Shown here piece by piece: positions 10,801 through 25,647 of a stretch of DNA of 64,000 nt. Source of the stretch: Varroa destructor (taxonomy: Eukaryota > Arthropoda > Arachnida > Mesostigmata > Varroidae); contig NW_019211460.1 in the NCBI RefSeq assembly GCF_002443255.2, positions 25,588,882 through 25,652,881 on the forward strand, read 5' to 3'. Position 1 is the stretch's first letter, and the number at the start of each line of letters is the position of its first letter. Made by a program: the position numbers and the translations under genes. The notes under the pieces are model-generated. The model did no database searches and had not been told where the DNA came from. It was given only the letters and a program-made list of their open reading frames with translations.

Positions 10801-13800
10801 AATCTCGATAAACTTGTAGTGCTCGTGCAGGATTCGTGTGAATTACCAAAATACTGCTACTTTTCGTTGCCACTTTGCCTTCGTGTCTCATAGGTTAGTA
10901 CAACGGTGTAGGTCAGTAAAGACTTAGTGTAGCTTTTGTGATTCAGAAGTGAACAGACCACATCCGCCACGTAAATCCGGCCCGGTAACCGTTTGGCACT
11001 TTTTTTCATGAAATACAGGAGATGTGGATGTTACGTTAAATAGACAATCAATTGTGTTTAATTAATCATTAAAGAACGTCATCACAATCGCGTGCAGGGC
11101 GTCTCTTACAGAAATGGAAAATCTAGTTATATTTGTCCATATACCTACAGCCAAAAAGATAATTTGCTGCAAAGCTTCCTATAGCGAAAGCCGAACCTTT
11201 GCAGTCTTGCATGGAGGATATAGCTAGGCCAAGGGCATTACAGCTTAAAACTCATTTTCTCTTCGTTCACTTTCTCGTGTCTGCTTTCTTCCTCCTATAA
11301 TACTGACGTATGCATCGTATGACTACCGTGAGATGTTTTTGAGATTGCTTTCGACAACCAGTGCGTGAGGCTTCTGCTGTTAGAAACGCGGTCCTTTCCC
11401 AGTCTTTACATATATGTCCACGTGTATCTAATTTGTATTACCATTACCCGGCATCAGCTCTGCTTGACGTCCTGTCTGTACTACGTCGGTCTGGAGGTCA
11501 GAATCCCCTGCTATACCTCGATCCCTTTCGCCTGGCGTCTGTCGATAAGTCGGACGGGTAAGTGGAGCTACGAGTGAAACAGAGCTCTTCTTTTTCAGTC
11601 GCCCACTGACGGCCGTTGTGCGAGCCGAGGACCGACCAGTAGCGAAGCGAAATTTCCCGTTTTACGCTTCGCCGCCTTGATTGCGTCTCAGCTTTCCTCT
11701 CTTCTCTTATCTTTATTCGTCGCTTTCTTTTTCTGTCTCTGTCTACGCGTCTTTTTCGCAGCTCAGACGAACTGGCGGCGTGTGTTGCAAGAGGCGGGGG
11801 GCTGACTTGAAGCTGAGCCCAGCGACGAGTGGTGTTACCGTAGCCGATGACTAGGAGCGCGACACCCGCATCATCGGACCTGCGATCTGTACGCGGGCCG
11901 TCCATGGAGAATCAGGACAATCAGGAGACAGCTTCTCCACTTCATGGTTTCTTTCCTACTTTGCTTGGCTGCTTTCTTCTGGCAGGAGCAGCATTAAGGA
12001 CAATGGACAATGAATGAATAGATTATGAACAACCTTCGCTTCTCTCCGGCCTGGCGCGTCTCGGCATGTCTGACTGGCGCTTTCTCTCTCCTATGCGTCG
12101 GAATCTCGTCTCTAGTCAATTCCTCTTATTCCGTCGTAGTGTCCAGCTTTCGCAGCCACCAAACCGGCCAAGCAACCGACACCTGCGTCGCTTTGTCCTC
12201 ATGACGTCATTAGTATAGCTTGGCAGACACAGGCTTTAGTTTAGCGCTACGCCTATTGCAGAACCAGGAGACATCTGCACACGCGGACATATAAACGGTA
12301 GCGGATCAACGGGTACCAGCGGCAATGAAAGGGGAAAAGCGTTCATCTTCGCCAATGCGCACTGAAGTCATCCGCTGGTGATAGGCGACACGGTGATAAG
12401 GAAATAGAGAAGGAGCAGACGTCAGGCAAAAATAGGTCGCGAGAAAAGAGGAAAAAAACGTTGAAACTAAGCAAAAAGCAAAGACATAAGGCTGGCGAGC
12501 GGCAGGCCAGCAGTGCTGGTGTTGGGACAGAGGCAGGTACATCGACTTTCGGCATCATTGCCGCTGGCATTAGAGAAATCAAGACATTCTCCAGTTTTGG
12601 GTTTCTAAGGAACGACAATAACCAGCCCAACGAAAAGACAGGAAGAAAGCTCAAGCCGAGAACAAACGCGAGCGTCTATCCGTAAGCGCTTTGAGTGTAC
12701 TGGTTGTATGTATGGCGAGACTGAGGATGTCGGCCTATGTTCCTCGAGCAGAGCCGTGAAGGCGAAAAGCAAAACGGAGGATGAAAAAGAAGGAATGAAC
12801 GCTAGTAAGAGAACGGAAAATTTGCTCGGGCGGTCTTCGGCGCAGGGACAGGCAAACCTGCACACACAATCATATATACACAGACAGTTTTATGGGCACG
12901 ATATGTACGCAGCTGCTTTGCCGGCAAAGATGACGACAGCGATGAAGCCAAGGAAGAGTTAGGCACGGAGTAGGTATGGACGAAAGATTCGTGGTTGAAC
13001 ACTTACGTGCAGTATGATGGTGTGAAATTAGCATATGAAGATGACTAGACAAAACTAATTCAGCGATGTATGACAGGCAGCTATTTAGCGCTGATATCTC
13101 CGGAAGTATACAGCATGTAGAGCAGTAAATGAGGAACAGGTATTTATGGGAATATTTAACGATCGGAATATGCTAATTGTTCTACAGGGTACGTTACCCT
13201 TCGGCTATTACAAAACTATTTTCCCATGTGGCGCTGAATCAGTATTCTTAAGAGGTAAATTAATGCAACTATTTTTTGTTAAATTCAGTGTGGTACTTTA
13301 TCCAGAAATATTATTCATAGCCATACGCTAGCCACAAAAAGCCGTCCAGTTTCTTGGCTTTTCTCATTTTTGCAACTATCTCCTAATTCTAGTCATATTT
13401 AAATTTAACTCGAAAAACTAGGACGACCATAGTAGAATAAAAAGAATGAGTCCAGCGTCTATTTAACTAGTAAGGTATGTTGTGCATGAACAAAGGAAAT
13501 AAACCCAGCTTCACATACGAAACGCTATAATTGTGTATACGTGTTAGAATGTCGCCACGCTACAGCCTGGAATACAATGTCAGAGGAAGTCTGATTTATT
13601 GTTACCTTTGAAGATATGTGATGATGTGCTTAGTGGCTGCTTCACACACTATAACTGTGTGTGGCCTCCTCACACCATATTATAGTAGGATATACAATAG
13701 CTTAACAGATGTAGTGCAACACATTAGCTTCTCTATATATTTTTAGGGTATATGTAAGTAGTTTTTAATTGGGTACTTCCTTTTCGAAAAAAATATAGAA

Positions 13801-16275
13801 AAACAGAACTTATTGGAACTGATAGACAGGGCAGAAAATTTAGGGAGCACTCTTTCCTTCGCAGTTACTTTTAATCACGGCTAGCCTACACGTCTTTGAA
13901 ACATGCGATGGTTTTGCAACATGTATAAATGCATTACGCCACAGGTCTCATTTCATAATTATAATAAATAAGATTTGCCAAGTAATTGATTAAACTGGTC
14001 TAACTTATCTTACTTTTCTTCCATGTACGCATAAACTCTTAAAAATTCTTAGCTTATATAACTTCTCTATGCGCAGTAGCTTTGTAGATGATGGAGAAAA
14101 GAGAAGAAGGAAGCTGTGTGGATTAACAATCTAACAATGTTACTATTGTTGATAGCGGTATAAGACGCGTCCCATTTTATTCAAGCATTTTTTTTACCAG
14201 GAGTACTACGGTTTGGGATCACTCCTTTCGTTACCTCGACTGAACCCTAATAGCCCCATACGGACGAAAAACTGCTGCTGCAGTCTAGGCCAATGGCTCT
14301 CTACGTCTTAGTTGAACTTGGCATAGGCTCAACTTGACTGATAAATAATCTTGACTTGATACGAAATGTCACGAACGATCACAATGGAGAAGTCGGACAG
14401 CAAAGCTACCCCTATTTTAGAAGAACATACCAGAATACAGAAATGTGTTGGTCTGTTTCATTTTCTCAATAGCGAATCAAAATTACTAAAGTATTACTTT
14501 AAGGCTAATAAAAGTTTGTCTTACTAGTCGGAATTGATTATCGGCAAAAATAGACATCGCACAAAAATATACTTTTCACACTCCTACTTTATACATTAAG
14601 AAGCGCCTTTCTAACTAGGCTTTTTCATGTGGCCCTTTTGTAACGAAAATAGATAAAGCCAACGTAATCAACTCCTCTACTATTCTTGTGGGTAACGTCA
14701 ACATAAAACTAACTTTACAGTTTCTTCCTTTTTATGTTTGACTTCGTTGGCGTTGGCGAAGCCTTTGACTGAACGAGAGCTAGAATGAGCTGTTTTGGCG
14801 GAGGATCCATTTTCAAGAAAGCACCACATAATTAGACACTGACGCTGACGCGTACCACAAAAAGACGGTCCTACTGTGTTGATCGACCTATGATTATTTC
14901 GATTGATCATTTTATCGAGTTTACACCTAGTGAAACCAGCTAGAAATATTTTTTTACCAGTCATCATATATTCCATCAATTATCTTTGTACTAGAATGAA
15001 CTACCAAAATGCTAACTGAACAGTAAATCAGAGCTGATTAGGCCGACTTTCGATCGATTTTACCGGAGCCGACAAGTGAGCCAAAAAGATCATGTCGAAT
15101 CACTTCGTCATGCCGGCAGCTGGAAATCACGCCTATTGACGACTAGAAGACACTGACACCAGGGAATATTCAGTCGCTCAAAGATTACTCAATTCACAGC
15201 TACGCTTGCTTAAACAGATATCTCTGTAAAATGGATCCATTTTCTCTTAATACTTGTCAAATAATTTACGGCGCCCAGAGGTTCTTCTTCGATAAACCAC
15301 TTCCTAAATACATTCTAATCATATTTTAGTATGCATACTGTTGTGGTATAGTCATTGCAGACTGAGCGGAACCTAAGCAGCACTTCAGATCTTTATCAAT
15401 AATTTGAATAATCGCCAATAAGTTTCAATTATAAATATCTGCATGGTTCCAAATATCGATCGATCGTGTGCGAGAGGCCGACGACATCTTCTTTTATTTA
15501 TTAACTATCAAACAATGGAAAACGAGCTGTCAGTGCGGGCAGCCGAAGAATGACATTACTGATAACCATTTCCTAATTTTTCGCACGAATTCTGTTGATC
15601 GATTTCGTTCTAGTAAACCTCTCAGGGCTGATCTACTAACCCTGGAACGGTTTCCCGTAAACGGATAGCAAATTAGAACGTCAAAATTTGCTATCTTCAA
15701 GACCTCACATACTGTGTTCCAGTCCACCGCCACTGGTGCCACAGTAGCTCAAGCTTGAACTAGTGATTTTTAACTAATTAACCAACGATTTTTACTATTA
15801 CTGGGCCGGTAAGTGACCCTTTACACAAACGAAACAATTGAACCGGCTAAGAGATCACATCCTCAAGGATATAAGTTTGTCAGCCACCAGAGACTTTCCC
15901 AGAGTAGTGACGACCAGGTTTAGCAAAGTACGAGCATCTATTCGGTTTCGCCCACGCACGTTCCCTGCTTAATTGCAGCAACTGCGCGCGGTATCACTGG
16001 ATTATCGTGAAGCCTCTCCTAACACTTACAGACAGATATAATCATGCACGCGCTTCTGCCCAAAATTTACCTGTGTGTATGTGCGTGCGCAAGATCAGGT
16101 GTCTGGCAATCAATCAAGCTCATTTATTCACCTGTATTATATTGTATTCAAATGCATGAATTACATACATATATTCATGTCATCTGTAATAAACATAATA
16201 TACTACAGTGTGCCGGATTAAAGTTAAATTTATAAGACTAAGGTTCCCGGAGCAATCGGTTAAGGGATACACAGG
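7865..16275. other. long non-coding stretch with two GC-rich islands
   Basis: No gene is supported. A-runs occur at 8495-8513 and 8573-8586. The island at 9.0-10.0 kb has long plus-strand frames (up to 155 codons, 9504-9971), but they begin at non-ATG codons and show no codon-position bias. The island at 11.35-13.0 kb is strongly strand-biased: its 12.3-13.0 kb part is purine-rich on the plus strand, as enhancer or promoter DNA often is. Its frames read as Arg/Lys/Ser-rich low-complexity peptides. From 13.0 to 16.2 kb the DNA is AT-rich. A minus-strand ATG frame of 92 codons (14976-14698) has weak RNY character and no recognisable motif. Confidence 0.45.
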
Positions 16276-16500
16276 ATGATGTATGGCATACCAATGATTG
16301 CATCATACACTACGTTAACCCTATTCATCAGTTTGTCACCGAGCGACGCTGCCCAGCGATTGGACCGATGGACAATGGGAAGTACCACACCTATTACAAA
16401 ATTGTTTGTACCTACTACAAACACAAGTTCACGAAGCTCCTGTCCCTGTATAGACCATGATGGAAACTGTGAGCTATATAGAGTACTGCATGCCTGTTAA
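16276..16500 (+). CDS. candidate small secreted cysteine-containing peptide
   Basis: ATG at 16276 (A at -3) opens 74 codons ending in TAA at 16498-16500. The N-terminus looks like a signal peptide: a hydrophobic core (IPMIASYTTLTLFISL) then small residues around SPSDAAQ. All four cysteines are in the last 19 residues, spaced C-x-C-x6-C-x8-C, and the stop follows the last one directly. The C-x8-C part (CELYRVLHAC) resembles the end of an insulin-family A chain in spacing and in its Leu-Tyr. The adjacent-cysteine pair of that family, a B chain and dibasic processing sites are all missing, so membership is not supported. G by codon position is flat (about 14, 17, 13), so chance is likely. A pyrimidine-rich AG at about 16521 follows the stop. 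Confidence 0.14.
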   Translation: MMYGIPMIASYTTLTLFISLSPSDAAQRLDRWTMGSTTPITKLFVPTTNTSSRSSCPCIDHDGNCELYRVLHAC

Positions 16501-19500
16501 ACATGTCGACTTTTTTTCCAGCTCTCGCCCCCATGGCCCTTCTGGTGAACAGAACTTGGCATCGATCTCCGCAAATTTCCGTTTCCGTTTTGCCATGTTC
16601 TTTAAGACGCTGAAGTTGATGGTAAACTAAAGTGACGACAAAGCTCCTCAGCGGATTGTGACGTCGCGATCAGTAAACAGAAAGGCCCAGTACGGACTTT
16701 CGGACGCAATTCCATGGTTTTTATGGTGGACAGTGCTCGCCTCAGTGGTTCAGACTAATGCTTACCCAGTATGCGACTGAAAAGGCGACCCTTTCGTACC
16801 TTTTCGTAATGTGCGTGAAGAGCCTGTGGCAGAAAATACAAAACAATCGCGTCAATGAATTACTTGAACAGACTGTATGCCTGCTCAATTACCGCTGTAG
16901 TTAGCGCTAAACTGAACGGCAGTGTTCCGCAATGTCTACTAAAACCATGACAGAGAGTAACAGTCGATTATGCTCGATTTCAGCTTAACTCACACTTAGC
17001 GGCCCCCAAAATGGAACAAAACGGCGTTACGACGCGCGTTACGCTAAAGCTACCGGCGACTATTAGCATTTGTGAACTCGGTTAAATATCTATATTAAAC
17101 TATTTACCAAGAAATTACACGAGGATGCCAATGCACTAACATTTCGATTATTTGTAAGAAGAAGTTAAGAATGCAATTGATGGGAGCATCCACCCCATAT
17201 GAAGAACAGCCTGAATCGATGCCACACTGATGGCCTTTCCTCCGTTCGAACCCAGCAACGTACCGACAAAGCTCGCACGATCAAACCACGCCCCTACGCA
17301 CAGTTAACGGGGTTCTAGTATGCATACACCTCTTTTATTAATAATGAATCATGTGACATTCGACTGCGAGCCGCTGGCCGAGCAGCTACACCCAGTAACA
17401 AGGTAACAGTCATGCACATGTGTTGATATGGGTCAGATGTAAGTATGAGCTCGGTTGATGAAATTTAGAGAACCCTGACAATTTTAGCCATGAGCAAATG
17501 ATGCGTATCAAAACGTGTCTACGTGTCAACGTTTAGCACGTGCCGCAAACATAAATACCGGTAGCGGTCGTGCTTGAGACCTATATAGACTACATGTGTC
17601 TTTCTATTTATCTACAATATACAGTCCAGCATCAAGAGCTAGACCGGCTCTTGTATCTTTATTTTTTATCTTGGACTTATGATTCCTTCGACAAACCAAA
17701 TAAAAAGGGCATAGTAGCTAATGCAGAAATCGCGTTTAGCTAATCACCGTTTTTCTTGCCAAAATTTTCCCGTCCTCTTCGACTGCGACCCCCAGGGAAC
17801 AGGTTGGATGTCGATCGACAGTATTGAGAATACGCGATTGATATCCGGTATGCAGACGAGTGTAGCTACACAACAAGAAACTCTTAATCAAAATGACTTC
17901 ATCCTGGAAGTCTAAACAGAAATCCAATGCTACATTCTAAAAGGGTCCGTGTACAAATAGATTCAAAATCCATGAGCGAAAATTTGACACTTCCTCTACA
18001 CTTTGCTGAATTGCGTTGGGCATTTGTGGATGCCGCAGTGGTAATTCTAGTCAAGCTACAGGGATGAACATGCTACCTAGCCTATGGAAAGGTATCAGCC
18101 TCGGAAACATGCAAAAAATCACTACCGAACTGCCTTTAGGTTTTGTCACACTCACACACGGGTCGCTCTGGCTAGCGAAATCGTCTGCCCTCGTGCTACG
18201 TAAAACGCAACGCTGATACATATCGCTTTCTCATCGTTTTATCGCCAGAAAGGCAACTATTAAACCAGCTGCTTTTACTACTGCTCCCCACATAACAGCC
18301 TCACTTCAAAATCTAGCTACGTGAGAAATTAAGGTGGAGCCAGGCGTACTATTTAAATTGAAGCAATTATCACCTCTATCTGGAAATCCTGTACGTTGTC
18401 CCAATATTCAAAGGCCATCTTGGGCCGGCGCCTGTGAGAAAGCTAATTTGACAAATATGCTCAATTGTTGCAAATGCAGGAAGCCAAGTAGTTGCGATCG
18501 TATACGTGTTACAGAGAATTGATATGGCGCACCCCTAAGGAACCCGAGATGTCCCCACATAAAGGTAGAGCGTGTTTTGTTCAGACAAAAACCATTCTAT
18601 GCGTAAGTGTCTCATAAGAAAATGCTGTCCAATTTTTGTTCGAATACAGGAATATACGTTAACAAAAAGCGCCCTTGTGTCTTCGACTAAAATGGAAATG
18701 TACATTACGCGTCGGTTTAGTGAAAAGCAGCAGACGATGGTCCATGGACATAAATCAATTTTCTTTGTTAAACTAGATCTGTTGCGATTTGGCCATTAAT
18801 TGATACTACTAAAGGTCATTTCTGTGATAAAATCCCAAAGCCCCGAAAAAGTTTTCGCAGTGTCTAGCATTTAATAAACGAGAATCATGTAAACTAGTCG
18901 TTGTCGTGGCATCGTAGTTACAGACAATTTAAATTATATGGTATTTAAATCCATTTTTAGTACAATAATAGTGTATAAGCCACTATACGGCTGCGCCATG
19001 CAGAACATGGATTATTAACAGGTTGGGTATATGTAGTGAGGCCTATTTCTAAGATAAACAGTGGAAGAATAAGGAGGTTTTAATCATCTTAACCATTCGT
19101 ATTAGACACTGACTTGCCCGATTGTAGCGCTTAGTTCGGCTTCATCTGCAGCCCGCTTTATTTGGCGATTTACAGTGGCTGAACATCTAGGTAGACATGG
19201 TAAGTTGAAGGACTAGTCCCGTCTAACCTTCGCTCAGTATATTTGACATGGCTAACTATGCTAACTGCCACCCACCTAACAAATTACCGTTAACTCCTCC
19301 AGGCACTACTCGTAGCCACATGGCGGTCTCGCGCCCGTATGTAGTCAGTCCTGTCTTCCCGATAACTATCCACATTTGTGGCCCACCATTTGCTACAAAA
19401 CGTTAGGACGTGACACTGATTGTTGGTCTACATATATGTAGTCAAAAAAAACATTGACTCCTTTTTGAGCCAAAAAGAAACAAATACTTTTCTATATTTT

Positions 19501-22500
19501 AAATTAATACTACTAAGTTAAATATGCGCTGTTTCGGTCGATGACATTTTAGTGAAAGAATAATCATCACATTGTAGAAATTCTGTGATTTCTCGGCGAA
19601 AAATTGTTACCTTCAATGAAGCTAAACCAGCACCATTGTTCAAAACAGATAATAGTCGGAAGGTGCAACATCCACGCTATACGATCAGTGTATTAATGTT
19701 TCCTATCTAATTTCTGCCGGGCAGGTAATCACATATGTGGTCCAATACTATCACGATAAAAGACGATGTTTTTTCCTCTATTTTTTCAGTGGTTTGTTGT
19801 TTGAGCTTTGTCAGCTGTTGGCAGTAGAGGTGCAAATTAGTGGTTCTTCAGCCAGCAACAACAACGTGTAATGTACGATGCCTTTTCAGTCCCACGGAAC
19901 ACGTGACATGACCGTCTTTGGCGTTTGTCTGAGCTTTGCCACAAACTGTAGAGCTCACGTTCCTAAATTTTTTAATTTGCACATGTGATTTTTTTAATAT
20001 TCCTCTAGAGTTTCGCAAATGGAAATACGACCGAGTACTAATATCCAGACCCTTTTTTTGTAGCTAGTTTGCCCGGTGATGACTGTTTAGTCTCTTAGCC
20101 GTCATGGCCACTTACTGTTCAATTTTCACAATAATTTCACCAACTATATTCATAATAGGCCGATAACTATGGGGTGTATCTTTCACATCGAAATTTCCAA
20201 AACGAAGATGACAGAACAATTTTTTTCGTAAGCCTGGCCAACATTTATGCCTTTATCGTAATAGAGTTGTAAAAAATGGTAAATTTTTGCAGATTTCATC
20301 TAGCTTTACGACACTCTATGTCAAGTCCGAATGAAAGCACTCCAACAATATTAGCTCATATATTACACTCAAGTATCAGTTTCTGAAGATATATCATTTT
20401 AGAGCCGTATATAAGTAGATAGATTTTCGCAGTATCCTTTGCGTACTCAGAGAGGCCAACTAGGGTAGTGCATGGATACACTGAAATGAGTGATAGCAAG
20501 TACGCTTGTCCTACGAAGCTGTTGCGAAGGGTCTTCTGGGTGGGGACAAAATTCTCTAATCATTTTGATCGAAATTAGAGATATGCCGTTCCTGTGTCTA
20601 ATCTGCTTATAATTGAATATGGCGGAAAAATTTTAAAAAGACAGTTTACGACAGCTCGGCGGAAGCAATCACGATCAAAAAAAAGTGCGTCTTTCGGTAC
20701 CTGTCGTTGTGTCCCAAGAGCCTTCAGAGCCGAAAGTTGCGAGGCGCCCTAAGCCCCGGGTCAGCTAACAAAAAATATTTAAACCACGCCCAACTTATTA
20801 CGCACCCCACGGTTTGTCTGAAATGTCTTCACAGCCCAAATTTGTGCAGCTCAGGGAAGGCCCACAAAAGCATGTTTTTAACTACGACCAAATTGATACA
20901 TGGGAATAGATAGGTATCAGCTGGTACAAATGTATGCCTATTTATCGTAATGGTAGTAGCGATAATGGCGAAATACGAAGTCTACGAAATCATATGTGTG
21001 TAATACAGGCACGACGTCTAGCTTACACTGCGCAATAGCACACTAAAAATTCATATTTTTCAAGCCGTATTCAACCGGAATCATTGTCTTCTCAGTACGT
21101 TTTTTCCTTTTAACTTTGCTTTAATATTTTCGCATATACACGGATCTAAGCCCAATTTACGGCTCACCTAACCCCACTTCCTAGAGCAACTCGAACCAAC
21201 GACATAATTGCTACTTTCTCGTAAACTAATGAAGCCATTAAAGCTATTTAATAGAAATGTGTTTGATTGTTTCATTTCTTCTTTCCTCTGACACTGATTA
21301 GGTAAAATTAAGGTTATATATATGGACACATGTACCTGTACCTGTATATGCCGCGAGCAAGTCGTAGGTGTAGCAGTTATCTGCAACGCTACGTTTTCTC
21401 GTATGGCCGAGTCCCTTATGCGACACTCATTTTTCTCCTATCAATATCTACGATACTGCATGTTTTTGGTTCCGTTTTCCGGTTTCCGTTTTTTTGTTAT
21501 AAGTAAATAAATCGCCCGGGCGTGCGGTACGAGCAAATTTCGTTCAACTTCTCATAGTTTAGTTTGTACGTATTTGTATGATTTAAGAAATCGCAAGATT
21601 TCGACATTAGATTAATTTGCTATGATACTTTATGGATACAAGTTTCGGTGAAAACGTAATTATTTTCATTAAAACCAGAGCTGTAGAAGAATTTACGACC
21701 TCAATTTTGCTCAGCGATTGGAAATCGAAGTCCAGTCTTTTTAGAAGACTACTGAAAAAGTGTGACAGACAACTGAAGACTATTACTAAGAAGAAATTAT
21801 TTTATGAGAATAAATTAGAATCATTTTAGCTGATCATTTAAAGCTGATTTATTTTCGTAAATAAATGCACACGGATAATTTCGTCATAGTGGAATATAAT
21901 TAATAAAACGATTTGATAGAATACGAACAGCATGGTTTTGTCATATATAACTGTAACAATTATTATTGCTATTTATGGAATACTACTACTTTAATGTATT
22001 TCGAAGAAAAAGCACTGTCTATTAATAAGGGGGCACGCTGCTCTACCACCGGTGAGAATCCTTTGAGTTTACAATTAATTACGGACATATATTTCTCTAA
22101 CCATTTACTAAGGGAAACATCATCTTCAGGGCGCTGAATAAACTCACTAGTCATTTATTAATGTATCGTAATCAGGCGTAAGTACACCTATATAGTGACT
22201 GAAGATACAGTCGTACTTATACGACGGTTCACTATACTCCTAGGTGCTAAATTTCAAAGCTCCAAATTTTTTTTAATTTTATTTTTTCTTTTCGAAAATC
22301 TGGGATAGGACTTAATCTTGTTTGCATTCGTTGATCAAAGCTCTATGTATATCGGCTACGCTCGGAAGTATCGTCTGGCAGTTACCAATTTACTAAAAAA
22401 AATTACATGCTTACATGTTCGGTCTGCCGAAGCTCTAAACTACAGATAGCATGAATCGTTATAAATCAATCATGTTTATTAGCTAGCTGCGTGTTGACCG

Positions 22501-25500
22501 CTTGGAACCCTAAAGCAAGTAATAAATCTGACTGTTTCAAAGGTACAATTTATGTTTGTCTTATTTCATAAATTACATAGAAAAAATAAATAAAGTCACT
22601 CAAAATAAATATCTTGTAGAGTTGAAGTTTCACCCGTTGATAAAGGCGTGAGTAATATACATTCTTCAAGATACATCTATTTCTCTTTTTTTATCTCAAA
22701 TAAATTCTGTTGTCTGGATACGGATTCAAGTGATATAAAATACAAACAAATTCTACATTTTCTTTGAAACGTCCGTTGCTCTTCCATAGGGAGGCGTAAA
22801 GCAGCTTCTACAGACCAGAAATGTATCCCGTTCACAAATGCTCGTTTTCAAATCGCAAAATAAGATACCGATAAATACGTAAGGACATCAACCGAACGTC
22901 ACAGCTAGCCTTGCTAATAAGGCCTTGTAAGTCGCAGTCAGCAATAATTGTGATTTTACCTTTGTGTCTGCGGAAAAACTGGATAAACCGAAAATCAGAG
23001 GAATTTAAATTAGGACCAGTAGGACAATTACTCCATTTCCTAATACTGTATACTTGTTTCTTTATTTAATCATAGCTACTCTGTTATGTATGTCACGATG
23101 TGTGAACGTATTTTTGTTCGATAGGAATTCGGTAATGGTAGGACAGCACTGAAAGCTGGACGGTTATAGCCATTTTCGCGATTATATAGCAAAGACATAT
23201 GGTTGGCTAAGTTCGAAATCGACGCTCACGAATTTGTACTAGAACGGCTAGACGTCTGAAACGGTACTGGACGTAAAGCTAATATGACCAATAGCAACTA
23301 TTTGAGGGGTGTCTCTCTTCTGTTGTGAACTCCGACTTTTGACAAAGGGTTTGACTCGCAGAAGTATAGCGTATAGATCACGAATTAGCATTGAATGAAA
23401 TTACTGGTCAGACGTAGGTCAGTTATGAGACTATTATTAGTGGTGGCTTCGATCGTGACCCCAAAAAGGTTCTACAATATGGACCAGCTAAAGCATCTGT
23501 AAACAGCGACCGAGATAGCTCTAAATCCCGAATTCGAAATCTCACAGAGTCTACAAATTTCCATTACGCAAACATGGCTGTAACCTAGACATATTGTACA
23601 GTCTCGAGGCAACATTACGGTCATTTCATATAAAATCGTATACGCGTGTTGTTACGGATGGTCCAAATTGTTCGACGCGGGTTTAAGCCTTTCGTTCGAA
23701 AACAGGGCAACTAAGTTTTAATGAAAACAATAAAATATCTTCAGTCGGTGATATTTGTACTGCCAACGATTTGAGCTGAGTTTAACGTTGTTATTTTTTA
23801 AAAATGTTTCCTTTTTATAGTAATGTTGTTATTCTCATTATCCGATGGTTGTAACTCACACCCACCGTACTCTCCAACAGGTTGCTACATAAACGAGCGT
23901 ATGTTTATGCTGACTATATGTGTCCTTTGCTATAAATGTACAAAGCAGTTATGTTGTTGTTTTTTTTTTCTTTTGAAACAGATTTTTACCCATTGCACAA
24001 AGTAAACAAATCATCATCTGATACGGTTAGCGGTCATGTGCAACATGTTCCGTCTCTGTGCTCGACCCATACCGCGTCACTGGGTTAGCAGTCCCATCAG
24101 TAATAGTTGTGTTCCGTAATCAAATTTCACAACTAAATCCAACGCAAAGGCCACAACAACTAGATCGAGAATCTTCCTCCCCTCTTCGAAGCTCGAACCC
24201 TTAACCCAAAACCAATCACCTAATATTCGGTTTCTGTCAGCTTTGACGTAGGCTAATGCCAGGACAAATTCTCATATTTAGCTAAATTGAATATGCGTAC
24301 TTTAGTGGTAGGGCTTTATTTCTTATCATTTGATTCGTGACTTATGTTTCGCAAAAGGAAAATAGCTTTTGAAAGTTGAAATAGATGTAAAAGGTGGATG
24401 TGTGCTTCTAGCTTCGAGGCATAATGTTACGCAATCTTCTTGTACACCTCAGATTGTGTAATCCATCAATATCCATTATAAATAACATTGGAACTTTGAA
24501 TAGCGAACTTGACAAACAGACTTCTAAAAATAGGACTATTTTATCTTAGTTATTATAGATAGTTCAGTTCACTGTAGCACGACGTCCAATAGCAATTCTT
24601 TAAAAGTTAGAAACTTTTTGACAAAGTTATTCTACAATAAACCGATATATTTATAATTCGGGATTGACCAACTAGTAACGATCGCACGAAAATGGCGCTA
24701 TCTATCTTGTTATCTGCATTAATGCGGTCGCTTTCGATCAGTCATTCGTGTAAACCGCGCTCTTCGTTAACAGCAGCCAGACCATTATATCCGATGCCGT
24801 TATAATAATCCTCGCCGCTTTAGGTATTGGTCCATATTCATCACTATTCAGGCCAATGTTGATGAAGAATGACATCTACTGTATAGGACTACCAACCAAT
24901 GTGTTACGAGGGCAACAGCCAGACTCTACTGGCAACTATTAGTTTAATGAAGCGCAGCACGAGGACAAGTTCCCTCTGCTTCGTGCGGCTGCCAGCGGCA
25001 ATCGGCGCTGTGCGCGATCCCTCCAAAATAGAAGAGCGCCGCTGGGATCTTCCGCTTCTATCCCGTTCACACCGCCTTCTTTAGATAAACGACTACATAC
25101 ATATGTCTATGCAAGCACACAAAGTAGTAGCACATCAAGCACGTGTCGCTGCACCGATTCGCACCGTGTGGCTACCACTCGAAACAATTGGGTGCTGCTA
25201 TATGTACTAATGTGATTGCTACAGCCATCAACCCATTCAATTACATCCTTTTCAAAATAGAAAACAGACGAAACGAAGAAAGGAATTGGTCCATCGTCAG
25301 TCTAGTCGTCGGATTCGGTGACTGAGCTTCATCGAGGCTCGAGGTTGGTTTTCGTAAAGTAAACCTTGTCCACTCGCCAAGACGCGTCGGGACGGGGTTG
25401 AACCTTTATGTTGTCTTATCTTTGGGCAACCTTCGGGGATAGCGAAAGGCCACAGAACTAAGTAGAAGAGGCGTGGGAGGCAAGCCAAAGTAAATACAAA

Positions 25501-25647
25501 CGAGTTCAATAGCCCCTTTTCGTCCAGCAAGCGAGCGAGCGAATTTCGTATGCCCAATCAACATATCATGTTGATCCCCCTATATTGAAAGTCCTGTCCC
25601 TGAGCCTACTCCAAGATATGCCTAAAGCGCAGTGAGAGAGGATAATA
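16501..25647. other. long AT-rich stretch, no gene recognised
   Basis: This is the longest uniformly AT-rich part of the window, typical of intron or intergenic DNA. At 17721-18799 four plus-strand frames of 62-75 codons follow one another. One contains C-x4-H-x4-C preceded by S-V-F (near 18577-18609), resembling a CCHC knuckle that lacks its first cysteine. With no other retroelement domain nearby I do not call a mobile element. An ATG frame at 21632-21829 (65 codons, Lys-rich) is also within chance. T-runs occur near 22266-22290 and 23962-23972. The rest shows nothing. Confidence 0.45.

Noticed and set aside
11498..11905. 135-codon minus-strand frame
   Set aside because: Arg/Lys/Glu-rich peptide produced by purine-rich strand bias; no codon signal.
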